A stretch of DNA of 64,000 nucleotides from Bacillota bacterium (GTDB lineage: Bacteria; Bacillota; Clostridia; Peptostreptococcales; Anaerovoracaceae): NCBI GenBank assembly GCA_017941085.1, contig JAGAXF010000002.1:163695-227694 (forward strand), in the 5' to 3' direction. Below are positions 34,245 to 43,058 of this stretch, in pieces; position 1 is the stretch's first letter, and the number at the start of each line of letters is the position of its first letter. The position numbers and the translations under genes are program-made. The notes beneath the pieces are model-generated. The model saw only the letters and a program-made list of their open reading frames with translations, was not told where the DNA came from and did no database searches.

Positions 34245-36401
34245 ATGAAATTCGGAGATATTGTAGTCAAAAACAGAAGAATTATAATGATCACAGCCTT
34301 GATACTTCTGATTCCCTCTGTGCTGGGCATGATCGCCACAAGGATCAATTATGACATGCTTTATTACCTTCCTGAAGATATAGAAACTGTCCGGGGACAG
34401 AACGTCCTTCTGGATGAATTCGGGAAGGGAGGCTTTTCTATTGTAGTTGTTGAGGACATGAAGTCTGACGATGTATCCCGGATGTCTAAAAGGATAGAAG
34501 AGGTCGATCATGTCGACAGTGTGATCGATTTGGAAAGCATACTCGACCCTTCCATACCGCGAAGCATGCTGCCGGATATTGTAAATGACAGCATCAACAA
34601 TCCTGACGCATCCATGATCGTCGTATTCTTCGATTCTTCTACCTCATCGGAGGAAACTCTGAATGCGGTTTCAGACATTAGAGAAATTCTTACGAAGACA
34701 TCCTATATTTCCGGAATGAGCTCGCTTGTGCTTGATCTTAAGAACCTGTGTGAAAGAGAAGAAGCAAAATATGTCGCGGTCGCGGTCGTTATGGCGCTTG
34801 CCGCAATGATGCTCCTGCTGGACTCGTTTGCGATACCGTTCCTGTTCCTGATCGGAATAGGCATGGCGATCCTCTATAACATGGGTACAAACATTCTTTT
34901 CGGAGAAATATCATTTATAACCATGGCCATTGCAGCGGTTCTTCAGCTTGCTGTCACTATGGATTATTCAATATTTTTATGGCATCGGTATACCGAGAAA
35001 CTGGATGAAGCTGAACAGGGGGACAGCGGAGAAGATGGGAAAGAACTGGAGCGCAGGGCGATGGCGGAAGCGATCAATGATACGCTGACTTCTGTTGCGG
35101 GCAGTTCAATTACCACTATCGCAGGTTTCCTGGCACTTTGCTTCATGACTTACACGATGGGCCGGGATCTTGGCCTTGTAATGGCAAAGGGGGTCATGTT
35201 TGGGGTGCTTGCAAGCGTTACTGTTCTTCCGGTCATGATATTGAAATTCTCAGGACTTCTCAGGAAGACAAGACACAGATCCCTTATACCGGATATGACC
35301 GGTTTCGCTCACATTCTTACAGGTAGGTATTGGGCATACATTCTGGTTTTCGTTATCGCTCTGGTACCGGCCGTCATTTTTTACAATCAGAAGAATGTGG
35401 TCTACGACTTCACCAAGATGTTCTCGAGCAATGCCGAGAGCATGGCAGATGAAGACAAGCAGTTCATGATCGCCAATGACAAACTCCGCGAGGACTTTGA
35501 TATCGGAACATCGCACATCATTATCGCTGATGCGGATCTTCCTGCTAAAGAAGGAAGGGCGATGTGCAAAGAGATAGAAGAACTGGATGGTGTCAAAAGC
35601 GTGCTTGGGATCGACGCACTTCTTGGCACCGCTATACCAAGGAACATGCTGCCAGATCAGGTCAGTGAAGCGCTGATAGGAGATCAGCATCAGATGATCC
35701 TCGTCAACTGCGCTTATAGAGTATCGACTGAGGAATGCAATAACCAGATCGACCGTATCAATGAGATCATGGACAAATATGATGCAAGCGCTGCTCTTAT
35801 CGGAGAAGGTCCGGCAACCAAAGACCTGATACAGATAACCGGCAGGGATTTTACGGTAGTCAACTGGATATCCATCGGCATGGTGTTCGTGATAATACTG
35901 CTTGTGCTTAAGTCGGCATCGTTGCCGGTTATCCTCGTGTTGGCCATAGAATTCGCAATAATACTCAATCTGGGTATATGCGGCTATACAGGCCTTGAAC
36001 TACCGTTCATCGTACCTGTGCTGATCAGTACTATACAGCTTGGGTCGACTGTTGACTATGCGATCCTTCTTTCTACCAGATACAAGCAGGAAAGGATCGG
36101 AGGCAAAGCGAAAAGAGCTGCTGTCGAAGAGGCTGCGCGGACTTCCATTCCGTCAATAGTAGTGAGCGCGCTTGGCTTCTTCACAGCGACTGTAGGTGTT
36201 GCTGTTTACTCTGACATCGCCATTATAAGTACTGTATGCGGGCTCATGGCTCGGGGAGCGGTGATAAGCATGTTCACGGTCATATTTTTGCTGCCGTCAC
36301 TGCTTATGGCATCAGACAAGCTCATCTGCAGGACTACAGCAGGAATGAAAGAATCTATCAACGGGCACTCACCTGTAAACGGTGATGCAGCTACATGCTA
36401 A
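34245..36401 (+). CDS. MMPL/RND family exporter
   Basis: 718 residues. Two halves, each with a transmembrane helix, a large extracytoplasmic loop and five further helices, the RND/MMPL plan. The TM4-like repeat QLAVTMDYSIFLWHRY in the first half is matched by QLGSTVDYAILLSTRY in the second, giving the paired Asp-Tyr proton-relay motif of MMPL proteins. It probably exports a lipid, peptide or drug using the proton gradient. The next gene is the heptad-repeat protein that often accompanies such exporters. Codon use is GC-richer than in the flanking chromosome. Confidence 0.9.
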   Translation: MKFGDIVVKNRRIIMITALILLIPSVLGMIATRINYDMLYYLPEDIETVRGQNVLLDEFGKGGFSIVVVEDMKSDDVSRMSKRIEEVDHVDSVIDLESILDPSIPRSMLPDIVNDSINNPDASMIVVFFDSSTSSEETLNAVSDIREILTKTSYISGMSSLVLDLKNLCEREEAKYVAVAVVMALAAMMLLLDSFAIPFLFLIGIGMAILYNMGTNILFGEISFITMAIAAVLQLAVTMDYSIFLWHRYTEKLDEAEQGDSGEDGKELERRAMAEAINDTLTSVAGSSITTIAGFLALCFMTYTMGRDLGLVMAKGVMFGVLASVTVLPVMILKFSGLLRKTRHRSLIPDMTGFAHILTGRYWAYILVFVIALVPAVIFYNQKNVVYDFTKMFSSNAESMADEDKQFMIANDKLREDFDIGTSHIIIADADLPAKEGRAMCKEIEELDGVKSVLGIDALLGTAIPRNMLPDQVSEALIGDQHQMILVNCAYRVSTEECNNQIDRINEIMDKYDASAALIGEGPATKDLIQITGRDFTVVNWISIGMVFVIILLVLKSASLPVILVLAIEFAIILNLGICGYTGLELPFIVPVLISTIQLGSTVDYAILLSTRYKQERIGGKAKRAAVEEAARTSIPSIVVSALGFFTATVGVAVYSDIAIISTVCGLMARGAVISMFTVIFLLPSLLMASDKLICRTTAGMKESINGHSPVNGDAATC

Positions 36402-36414
36402 GGAGAGGGTGTAA

Positions 36415-38577
36415 ATGGAAAAGAACATCAGAAAAGAAAGGACGGATAAGATCATTGCAATGGTGCTGTCCGCAGTAATAGTTATCGGATCCCTGCTGTG
36501 GATAGCCGAGAAAGGAAGCAGCGCAGCAGAGAGCAATGCTGAGGATACTACAGAAACTCAGGAAGCAATCGAAAAAGAATATCCTGATCTCTTTGCGTCA
36601 CATAGTCAGGACGGAGAGCTCAGCAAAGAGGAGGTCATCTATGTAGCCATGGACGCGGATGGGAATATACAGGATACTTCGGTCACAGAGTGGCTTCATA
36701 ACGGTACGGGATCTGAAAGCATCAATGATGTTTCAACTCTGAATGACATAGAAAACACATCAAATGACAAGCCGTTCACACGCGACGGTAGCAGTGTGGT
36801 CTGGGAGGCGGACGGATCCGATATCAAGTACAAAGGTACGATTGATAAGGAACTTCCGGTCAGTGTGAAGGTAAGATATTATCTCGATGGTAAGAGCATC
36901 AGCGCCGGGGATATCGCTGGAAAGGCAGGAAACGTAACGATCAGATTCGACTATACAATCAATACAGAAGCAACATCGAACGGATATGTATTCAAAACAC
37001 CTTATACTATGGCTAGCGGTGTCATTCTGGACGATGAACACTTTACAGATGTCAAAGTCAACGACGGGAAAGTGATAGACGACGGGAATAAATGCATCTG
37101 CCTCGGTCTTGCGTTCCCGGGATTGGCAGAAAATCTGGACATACACTCAACTGAATTCGAGATCCCGGAAACTGTTATGATCTCGGCATATACGGATCGC
37201 TTTGAGATAGACGGCACCTATACAGTTGCAATGACAGGTATGCTCTCGGACATAGACTTTGATGGCAGCGATTCACTGGAATCAAAAATAGAGCAGCTCC
37301 AGGATGGTATGGAAAAACTCGGAGACGCATCTGACAAGTTGGTCAAAGGTGCTGACCAGCTGACTGACGGGGCATATGAACTAGCGGAAGGCGCAGGCAA
37401 GATATCGGATGGAGCAGCGTCTGCTGCAGCAGGAGCAGATCAGCTTGCGAGCGGTCTTGATAAGATAAGCGATAAGTCAGGAGAATTGAACGGTGGGGCC
37501 AGAGAGGTGTTCAATACTCTGCTCTCCACAGCGCAGACTCAGATCGAAGCGACCGGCCTTAGTGTGGGCAGCCTGACAATAGGAAATTACAAGGATAAAC
37601 TCGGGCAGGTGATCGATTCGCTTGACAAGGATAAAGTGTATGAACAGGCGCTTAAACAGGTCACTGCTGAAGTCGAAAAGAACAGAGACACAATTGAGAC
37701 CGGAGTCACTGCAGCTGTTAAAGAGATCGTAACGACTAATGTTACCGCCGGCGTTGAGGATAATGTCAAGGATCAGTTAACAGCTGGCGTAAAGGTAAGT
37801 GTAGAGGCTGCAGTAAAAGAAGCTGTAATAAAACAGGCTGTAAATATGAGTGTTGAAGACTATGAAGCTGCAGCTTCTGCCGGACAGATCTCTGAGGAAA
37901 TCAGGAATCAAATTGAAGAGACAATAAAACAGCAGACCACTGCAAAAATGGCCAGCGATGAAATAAAGGCTCAGATCGAAGTGCTGGTAAAAGAGAAGAT
38001 GAGCAGTGAAGAAGTTAGGTCCAAGATCAGTCAGCTCATTGAACAAACAATGGCGAGCGATGAGATCAGCCAGCAGATAGCTAACGGGACCGAAGCAAAG
38101 ATACAGGAACTCATAAATGAAGCCATGGAATCTGAGGAGGTACAAAACAAGCTTGCTGAAGCAGAAGAAGGGGCTAAAGCTGTTATCGCTTTGAAGACAT
38201 CACTAGATAAGTATAACGCATTTTATCTGGGGGTCCTTGCATACACATCGGCAGTAGATCAGGCATCTGATGGAGCAAATAAGCTATCAAAGGGAGCATC
38301 TGAACTAAGCGATGGAGCCGCTCAGCTGTCAGATGGTGCGTCCGATCTGTATGAAGGCGCAAGCAAGCTCTATGATGGCATGGATACTTTCGACAGGGAA
38401 GGTGTCAGAAAACTGATAGCATCTCTCGATGAAGCCGGGGTAAAAGATCTGTTTGATCGATTCAGCGCTCTTGCGGATGTATCCGGCAGAGATTCGCTGA
38501 TCGGCGGAATAGCAGACAATATGGATGGCGAGAGCAGGATCATCGTCAAAACAGGTAAGATTGCAGCAAACAATTGA
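36415..38577 (+). CDS. Heptad-repeat (YhgE/Pip-like) extracellular protein
   Basis: 720 residues: an N-terminal transmembrane helix (about 12-32), a beta-rich region (about 120-270), then repeated seven-residue units with Leu and Gly (LVKGADQLTDGAYELAEGA; again at 615-660), the repeats seen in YhgE/Pip-like proteins. The centre has a long helical region with copies of MASDEI/MSSEEV text. No C-terminal membrane helix is present, unlike YhgE itself. Begins 13 bases after the MMPL gene, so it is part of the exporter system, perhaps spanning the wall. Confidence 0.75.
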   Translation: MEKNIRKERTDKIIAMVLSAVIVIGSLLWIAEKGSSAAESNAEDTTETQEAIEKEYPDLFASHSQDGELSKEEVIYVAMDADGNIQDTSVTEWLHNGTGSESINDVSTLNDIENTSNDKPFTRDGSSVVWEADGSDIKYKGTIDKELPVSVKVRYYLDGKSISAGDIAGKAGNVTIRFDYTINTEATSNGYVFKTPYTMASGVILDDEHFTDVKVNDGKVIDDGNKCICLGLAFPGLAENLDIHSTEFEIPETVMISAYTDRFEIDGTYTVAMTGMLSDIDFDGSDSLESKIEQLQDGMEKLGDASDKLVKGADQLTDGAYELAEGAGKISDGAASAAAGADQLASGLDKISDKSGELNGGAREVFNTLLSTAQTQIEATGLSVGSLTIGNYKDKLGQVIDSLDKDKVYEQALKQVTAEVEKNRDTIETGVTAAVKEIVTTNVTAGVEDNVKDQLTAGVKVSVEAAVKEAVIKQAVNMSVEDYEAAASAGQISEEIRNQIEETIKQQTTAKMASDEIKAQIEVLVKEKMSSEEVRSKISQLIEQTMASDEISQQIANGTEAKIQELINEAMESEEVQNKLAEAEEGAKAVIALKTSLDKYNAFYLGVLAYTSAVDQASDGANKLSKGASELSDGAAQLSDGASDLYEGASKLYDGMDTFDREGVRKLIASLDEAGVKDLFDRFSALADVSGRDSLIGGIADNMDGESRIIVKTGKIAANN

Positions 38578-38630
38578 ATAGCGTTCTGATCCGCGCCCCG
38601 GCGGACCAGATAGTTATACCTTTTTTCAAA

Positions 38631-38674
38631 GCCGCAGATAACAGTGTTTATCTGCGGCGTTCTCTCATTTTTGG
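38631..38674 (+). terminator. Terminator of the export operon
   Basis: GCCGCAGATAA (38631-38641) pairs with TTATCTGCGGC (38648-38658) around a six-base loop; the T-rich tail GTTCTCTCATTTTT is slightly delayed. Confidence 0.68.
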
Positions 38675-38764
38675 CCGAGGAGACGAGACATGGGGAAATT
38701 ATAGATGCTATAAATGGAATTACGGAGTTCCTTCTGAATTTCATAAAGTAATAAAAAGCATTTT

Positions 38765-38855
38765 GGATACACTTCTGGATACACTGGAAGAGGGACGTCA
38801 CTCCTTCCTTGAAATTTCAGTGTTTCCAGACTTGCTGAAATCTTCAAATCCCCCT
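38765..38855 (+). repeat. Outer element right end with att core
   Basis: GGATACAC at 38765-38772 and 38777-38784, a stretch almost identical to 32693-32735, then TTCAAATCCCCCT (38843-38855), 66 bases after the second repeat. The 13-base core is identical to 23346-23358. Bases past 38855 are not tRNA-like, so the insertion seems to be at a secondary site. Confidence 0.65.
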
Positions 38856-38885
38856 TTAATCTTGATAAATCTATCACAATATATA

Positions 38886-38913
38886 TTTACAATATTATAT
38901 AATGTGATATAAT
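38886..38913 (+). promoter_or_regulatory. Probable hbd promoter
   Basis: TTTACA (38886-38891), 16-base spacer, TATAAT (38908-38913), about 140 bases before hbd. The leader between them shows no clear motif. Confidence 0.5.
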
Positions 38914-39052
38914 CAAAGGTACGGTAAGTTAATATTTTAACAAAAACGACAGCCCTTGAATCAAGGCGCTTTCCAGAAGAGGATACTAATATAATTGATT
39001 GATTTAAGAGACTGCGTTGAGTTGTATAAGTAGTTAACAGGAGGAAAAACAG

Positions 39053-39901
39053 ATGAAGAAAATCGGCGTAATGGGAACCGGTACAATGGGATCCGGAATC
39101 ATCCAGGTTTGTGCACAGAATGGTTACGAAGTAGTAATCAGAAGTAGTAAGCAGGAATACATCGATGCAGCAGTTGCAAAGATTGGCAAGAATCTTGACA
39201 AGCTGGTAAGCAAAGAAAAGATTACCGAAGATGACAAGAACGCAACACTGGCAAGAATTTCCGGCGGCGACACATTTGAAGTACTTAAGGATTGCGATCT
39301 CATTATCGAGTCTTCCACAGAAGATATGGATAAGAAGAAAGAACTTTTCAAGCAGCTTGACGCAATCTGCAAAGACGATGCAATCCTGGCAACAAACACT
39401 TCTGCTCTTTCCATTACTGAGCTTGCATCTGTAACATCCAAGCCTGATAGAGTAATCGGAATGCACTTCTTCAATCCTGTACCTGCAATGAAGCTGGTTG
39501 AGGTTGTAAAGGGAATCGCAACATCCGACGAAGTAAAGGATGCCGTTGTTGCAGCAACAGAAGCTCTCGGAAAGACCCCGGTAGAAGTAGCTGAAGCTCC
39601 CGGATTCGTAGTAAACAGAATTCTGGTTCCAATGATCAACGAAGCCATCGGTATCTATGCTGATGGAGTTGCTTCCGTAGAAGGAATCGACACAGCAATG
39701 AAGCTTGGTGCAAACCACCCCATGGGACCTCTTGCACTTGGTGACCTCATTGGATTGGACGTATGCCTTGCAATCATGAATACACTTTACAAGGAATTCG
39801 GCGACACCAAGTACAGACCTCATCCACTTCTTGTAAAGATGGTAAGAGGCGGACAGCTTGGAATGAAGACCGGAAAAGGCTTCTACGACTACAGCAAATA
39901 A
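39053..39901 (+). CDS. hbd: 3-Hydroxybutyryl-CoA dehydrogenase
   Basis: NAD(P)-dependent enzyme that interconverts acetoacetyl-CoA and 3-hydroxybutyryl-CoA in butyrate-type fermentation. 282 residues. Rossmann motif [12 protein letters not shown] at residues 5-16; catalytic His in [27 protein letters not shown] and [18 protein letters not shown] are family signatures. It stands alone here (no crt, bcd or thl next to it), right after the mobile element, with its own promoter and terminator. Codon use looks highly expressed. Confidence 0.95.
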   Translation: MKKIGVMGTGTMGSGIIQVCAQNGYEVVIRSSKQEYIDAAVAKIGKNLDKLVSKEKITEDDKNATLARISGGDTFEVLKDCDLIIESSTEDMDKKKELFKQLDAICKDDAILATNTSALSITELASVTSKPDRVIGMHFFNPVPAMKLVEVVKGIATSDEVKDAVVAATEALGKTPVEVAEAPGFVVNRILVPMINEAIGIYADGVASVEGIDTAMKLGANHPMGPLALGDLIGLDVCLAIMNTLYKEFGDTKYRPHPLLVKMVRGGQLGMKTGKGFYDYSK

Positions 39902-39914
39902 ATCAAAAATCAAA

Positions 39915-39946
39915 AGGCGACTTCCTGGGGGAAGTCGCCTCTTTTT
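39915..39946. terminator. Terminator of hbd
   Basis: AGGCGACTTCC and GGAAGTCGCCT form a strong stem followed by CTTTTT on the plus strand. The complement can also serve the convergent kinase gene. Confidence 0.85.
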
Positions 39947-39961
39947 ATGCCATAAGTGATT

Positions 39962-41929
39962 CTAAATATTTTTCTTGGGGAAAAGCACCACGATACGGGT
40001 ACCCTCTCCCTCTTTGCTGTGGATTTCCACCTTTGCATCGGAAAGCTCTCTGAGTCTTAGAAGAATATTAAGCATGCCGGTGGATTGATGAAGTTCTGAA
40101 CCGTTTCCGCTTAAATCCTCCTTGTGGGTAGGCTCGCTTATAACCACCGGGCTACCGTCTTTGGCCCTTAGGTCGAGAGAATGCATTACATCGTTCATGA
40201 CCTCAGCGGCAATTCTGTTAGTTTCCACGTCTATACTATCATCATAAATAGCAGAGGCGAAAACTTTGCTGGCGGTTTCATTATTGAATCCAACGCCGTC
40301 GTCACAAACCTCTACCACATTGTTCTTGCCATCGGAATAGCTCTTAAGTAGAACGGTGCCGCCCTCCAATTTTTTGCATACGCCGTGCTTAATGGCATTT
40401 TCCACCAATGGTTGAATAGAAAGAGGGGGAACCATGAAGTTCTCTTCGGATATATCATATTCCACATTTAGCCTGTCTCCGAATCTAACCTTTTCGATAT
40501 TCACATAACTCTTAATGTGCTCCACCTCAGAGGCGAAACTGATGCCGTCAAGATTGGTTACATTGTCGATGTTGGCCCTAAGGTAATTGGAAAAATCATA
40601 GAGCATATCATAGGAAACCTTGGGATCAACCATAACCAAAGTTCGAATGGAGCTTAAGGTGTTAAAAATAAAGTGAGGCTGAATCTGTCCCATCATCAGC
40701 TCAAGCTGACTTTCATGGAGCTGCTTGGTTACAATGGTTCTGTCCTGTACCACCAGGAAGGTGCGCCAAAGCACGAAGACCATATAGCTTATGGCAAAGA
40801 ATAAAATTCCCGACCTTAAATAAAGACTTGCCTCACTCCAAAGCAAATGATTATAGAAAACCAATTCCAAGGTTCCAAACACAGGGAAGGTTAGATTGGC
40901 CATAAACTCAGTTCGGTCCAATCTTCTTTCAATGCTGCTCTTTTTAAGAGAGGCCTTTCCAAATCCCCCAAGGAATAGAGAATAGGCATTAAGGCCCAGG
41001 GCAATAACACTTAAACCATAGGAAAACATACAGATAATCTCAACATCGTATTTAATAAAGATGCTGCTGAATACCATGAATATATCTGCGGCAATACAGA
41101 GGTAGAACCCGATTAGTGCGGTGCGTTTGAATGCCGCATTTCTATAGTAGGAATAAAGGAATACAAAAGGTGCCACCAGCATAAGGCACATAAGAGATCC
41201 CAAGTAAACATAAATGGAGTGAACTGGGAAAAGCACCATCTTGGCTCTGTTGGTTAGCCAAATACCAAAGCCCATAAGAGCTGCACCCATGGCGGTGTTT
41301 TGGCTTTGGTTAGTATGATTTCGATAAAGATAGCTTATTATTAACAGCATTCCGGCGATGATACAAACGATTATGCCCATTACAACGCCGGGGAAACCCA
41401 TGCCTCTTACATACTGTACCAGGGAGTTGTCGCTGCCATAATAAAAGTCACCCACATAGGCGGTGAATTTAAATATCGTGGTATTGGTTAAGCTGATGCT
41501 TATGGTTTTGCCTTCATATTGAGAATTAAGAGGAACAAGACACCACTCGTCGCTAATAACATTAGCCATGCCGTTCCAGTCCTCGTTAGGATACGAAAAA
41601 ATAAGGTCATCATCAATGGTAACCTTAAGTATCTGATGATAATTACGCATAATAATTGCGTCGTCATCCCTTATATTCTCAGGTAGCACTTTAGAAAAAA
41701 CAACGGCTTCATCTTTCTTTGTTGCCACATCCACCGGTAGCTGTACATTTTCCGTGGTAACCCCGTTTAGAGTCATCCTCCAGCCGTCGTTATAATTAAT
41801 CTGATGATTTACATACCTAAGGTTGGTTATTCCCCCGTTCATGAAGAAGTAGCCAGAAACATAAAAAACAACTAGCGCACCTACTATGCTCCAAATAATA
41901 ATTAGTTTTCGCTTAGACAGGTTGTTCAT
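39962..41929 (-). CDS. Orphan LytS/YehU-type sensor histidine kinase with 7TM domain
   Basis: 655 residues: one N-terminal helix (8-28), an extracellular sensor of about 150 residues, seven membrane helices (about 180-395), then the His_kinase domain with the phospho-acceptor in QPHFIFNTLSSIRTL and a HATPase with PLVENAIKHG and VCDDGVGF. The layout resembles 7TMR-DISM receptors, whose outer domain often binds sugars. LytS-type kinases normally pair with a LytTR response regulator; none is adjacent. The ribosome site is weak. Confidence 0.85.
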   Translation of the reverse strand: MNNLSKRKLIIIWSIVGALVVFYVSGYFFMNGGITNLRYVNHQINYNDGWRMTLNGVTTENVQLPVDVATKKDEAVVFSKVLPENIRDDDAIIMRNYHQILKVTIDDDLIFSYPNEDWNGMANVISDEWCLVPLNSQYEGKTISISLTNTTIFKFTAYVGDFYYGSDNSLVQYVRGMGFPGVVMGIIVCIIAGMLLIISYLYRNHTNQSQNTAMGAALMGFGIWLTNRAKMVLFPVHSIYVYLGSLMCLMLVAPFVFLYSYYRNAAFKRTALIGFYLCIAADIFMVFSSIFIKYDVEIICMFSYGLSVIALGLNAYSLFLGGFGKASLKKSSIERRLDRTEFMANLTFPVFGTLELVFYNHLLWSEASLYLRSGILFFAISYMVFVLWRTFLVVQDRTIVTKQLHESQLELMMGQIQPHFIFNTLSSIRTLVMVDPKVSYDMLYDFSNYLRANIDNVTNLDGISFASEVEHIKSYVNIEKVRFGDRLNVEYDISEENFMVPPLSIQPLVENAIKHGVCKKLEGGTVLLKSYSDGKNNVVEVCDDGVGFNNETASKVFASAIYDDSIDVETNRIAAEVMNDVMHSLDLRAKDGSPVVISEPTHKEDLSGNGSELHQSTGMLNILLRLRELSDAKVEIHSKEGEGTRIVVLFPKKNI

Positions 41930-42067
41930 GAGGGTATTCTATCACAAAGAAATATCTAAGTAAAAAGAAATATTTGAGCAAAGTTGGGGATATAGCAGAT
42001 ATATATAGCAGATATATATAGGTGGATACATTTGTAGATATAATTGTAGATATGGCGTAAGGGCATT

Positions 42068-42244
42068 AAAAGAAATACCCTGCTCCAGTTGAGAGCAGGG
42101 TCGCAAAATGAAATATAGAGATGTCATGAAACAATCATATTGTTAGAACCTTCCAGCTTCAACGATTTAAGCGCTAGCAAAGGGCATATGAAACTTTGCT
42201 AAATCTTAACAGTATGATTATGATGGAGGGAGGTTTGTCTCACT
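42068..42244 (-). ncRNA. Candidate small RNA between gpx and the kinase gene
   Basis: A complete short transcription unit without a credible ORF: promoter with operator just upstream, about 175 transcribed bases, and a terminator (CCCTGCTC with GAGCAGGG, complement at 42078-42100, then TATTTCTTTT). Inside is a hairpin TAGCAAAG/CTTTGCTA (complement 42175-42101 region: 42175-42182 with 42194-42201). It may be a regulatory RNA or the leader remnant of a lost gene. Confidence 0.5.
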
Positions 42245-42279
42245 GTAGTTAGTATAGGCTAACTACAGTAATTTGTCAA
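42243..42279 (-). promoter_or_regulatory. Promoter with overlapping ten-base-arm palindrome
   Basis: On the minus strand TTGACA (complement 42274-42279), 17-base spacer, TATACT (complement 42251-42256). CTGTAGTTAG (42243-42252) and CTAACTACAG (42259-42268) form a perfect palindrome covering the -10 and spacer. The TTAG/CTAA half-sites recall DtxR-type metal-regulator boxes; that identity is a guess. Confidence 0.65.
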
Positions 42280-42339
42280 TACTTTTTTGTATTAATAGTT
42301 TATAAAACATTTCTTTCTGGTTTTTGGAATATATTTATT

Positions 42340-42882
42340 TTAGATTAGCTTTTCCACAGCCTCCGCAACACGCTTCATATCCTCAGTGGGCTCAAATCTT
42401 TCCACAACATTTCCTTCTCTATCTACCAGGAATTTTGTAAAATTCCATTTAATGTCCGGGTTGTTCTTGTAATCTTTATCGATTTTCTTGAGCATTGCAG
42501 ACATAGCCAAGGCCTTTGGTCCTTTGCCGAAGCCCTTAAAGCCTTGCTGGCTCTTTAGATAGGTGAAAAGGGGCAGCTCGTTCTCGCCGTTTACATCGGA
42601 TTTCTTCATCTGGGGGAACTCGGTGTTGTAATGAAGCTGGCAGAATTCGTGAATCTCCTCATCGCTTTCCGGAGCCTGACCTGCAAACTGATTGCAAGGC
42701 ACGTCGATTACCTCTAATCCTTGATGGTGATATTTTTCGTAAAGCGCTTCAATATCTTTATACTGAGGCGTGAATCCACATCCGGTGGCAGTATTTACGA
42801 TTAGCAGAACTTTTCCGGCAAAATCTTTTAGAGAAACATCTTCTCCTGTTCCACTTTTCAGAACATAATCGTATACACTCAT
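42340..42882 (-). CDS. Glutathione peroxidase family thiol peroxidase
   Basis: 180 residues. Reduces hydroperoxides; bacterial Cys forms usually draw electrons from thioredoxin rather than glutathione. The peroxidatic Cys is in NTATGCGFTPQY (about residue 35, Cys in place of selenocysteine), the Gln in VIDVPCNQFAGQAP and the Trp in DIKWNFTKFLVDREG complete the catalytic set. An oxygen-defence role in an anaerobe fits. Confidence 0.93.
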   Translation of the reverse strand: MSVYDYVLKSGTGEDVSLKDFAGKVLLIVNTATGCGFTPQYKDIEALYEKYHHQGLEVIDVPCNQFAGQAPESDEEIHEFCQLHYNTEFPQMKKSDVNGENELPLFTYLKSQQGFKGFGKGPKALAMSAMLKKIDKDYKNNPDIKWNFTKFLVDREGNVVERFEPTEDMKRVAEAVEKLI

Positions 42883-42950
42883 AATTTACCTCCTAGTTCT
42901 TAACTATATGTATTAAATTATAGAATACTTAAATATAGAAATAACTGTGT

Positions 42951-42979
42951 TTTATTTAATCAAAGTAGTACCTTATAAT
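42951..42979 (+). promoter_or_regulatory. Possible cobQ promoter
   Basis: TTTATT (42951-42956), 17-base spacer, TATAAT (42974-42979), 80 bases before the cobQ start. The -35 is poor. Confidence 0.4.
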
Positions 42980-43058
42980 TACACAGATACAATTATTCCA
43001 AACATCAGTGGTTAATGATAAAATGATAAAAGTAAAAAAACCAACAAAGGAGAGCAAA

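Larger units (their letters stand above)
23346..38855. mobile_element. Integrative mobilizable element or nested elements (about 15.5 kb)
   Basis: Bounded by a 13-base direct repeat TTCAAATCCCCCT (23346-23358 and 38843-38855). The left end carries a tRNA-Ser 3' end and a tyrosine integrase facing outward. Inside are a relaxase, a RepA-like ATPase, accessory genes and an export operon. An internal end-like sequence at 32673-32763 divides a mobilization/accessory half from a TetR/MMPL half whose codon use is visibly GC-richer. No type IV secretion genes are seen, so transfer would need a helper. Confidence 0.7.

Noticed and set aside
38798..39913. 371-codon minus-strand frame opposite hbd
   Set aside because: Antisense shadow of hbd: Cys/Ser/Tyr-rich composition, no family likeness and no ribosome site.
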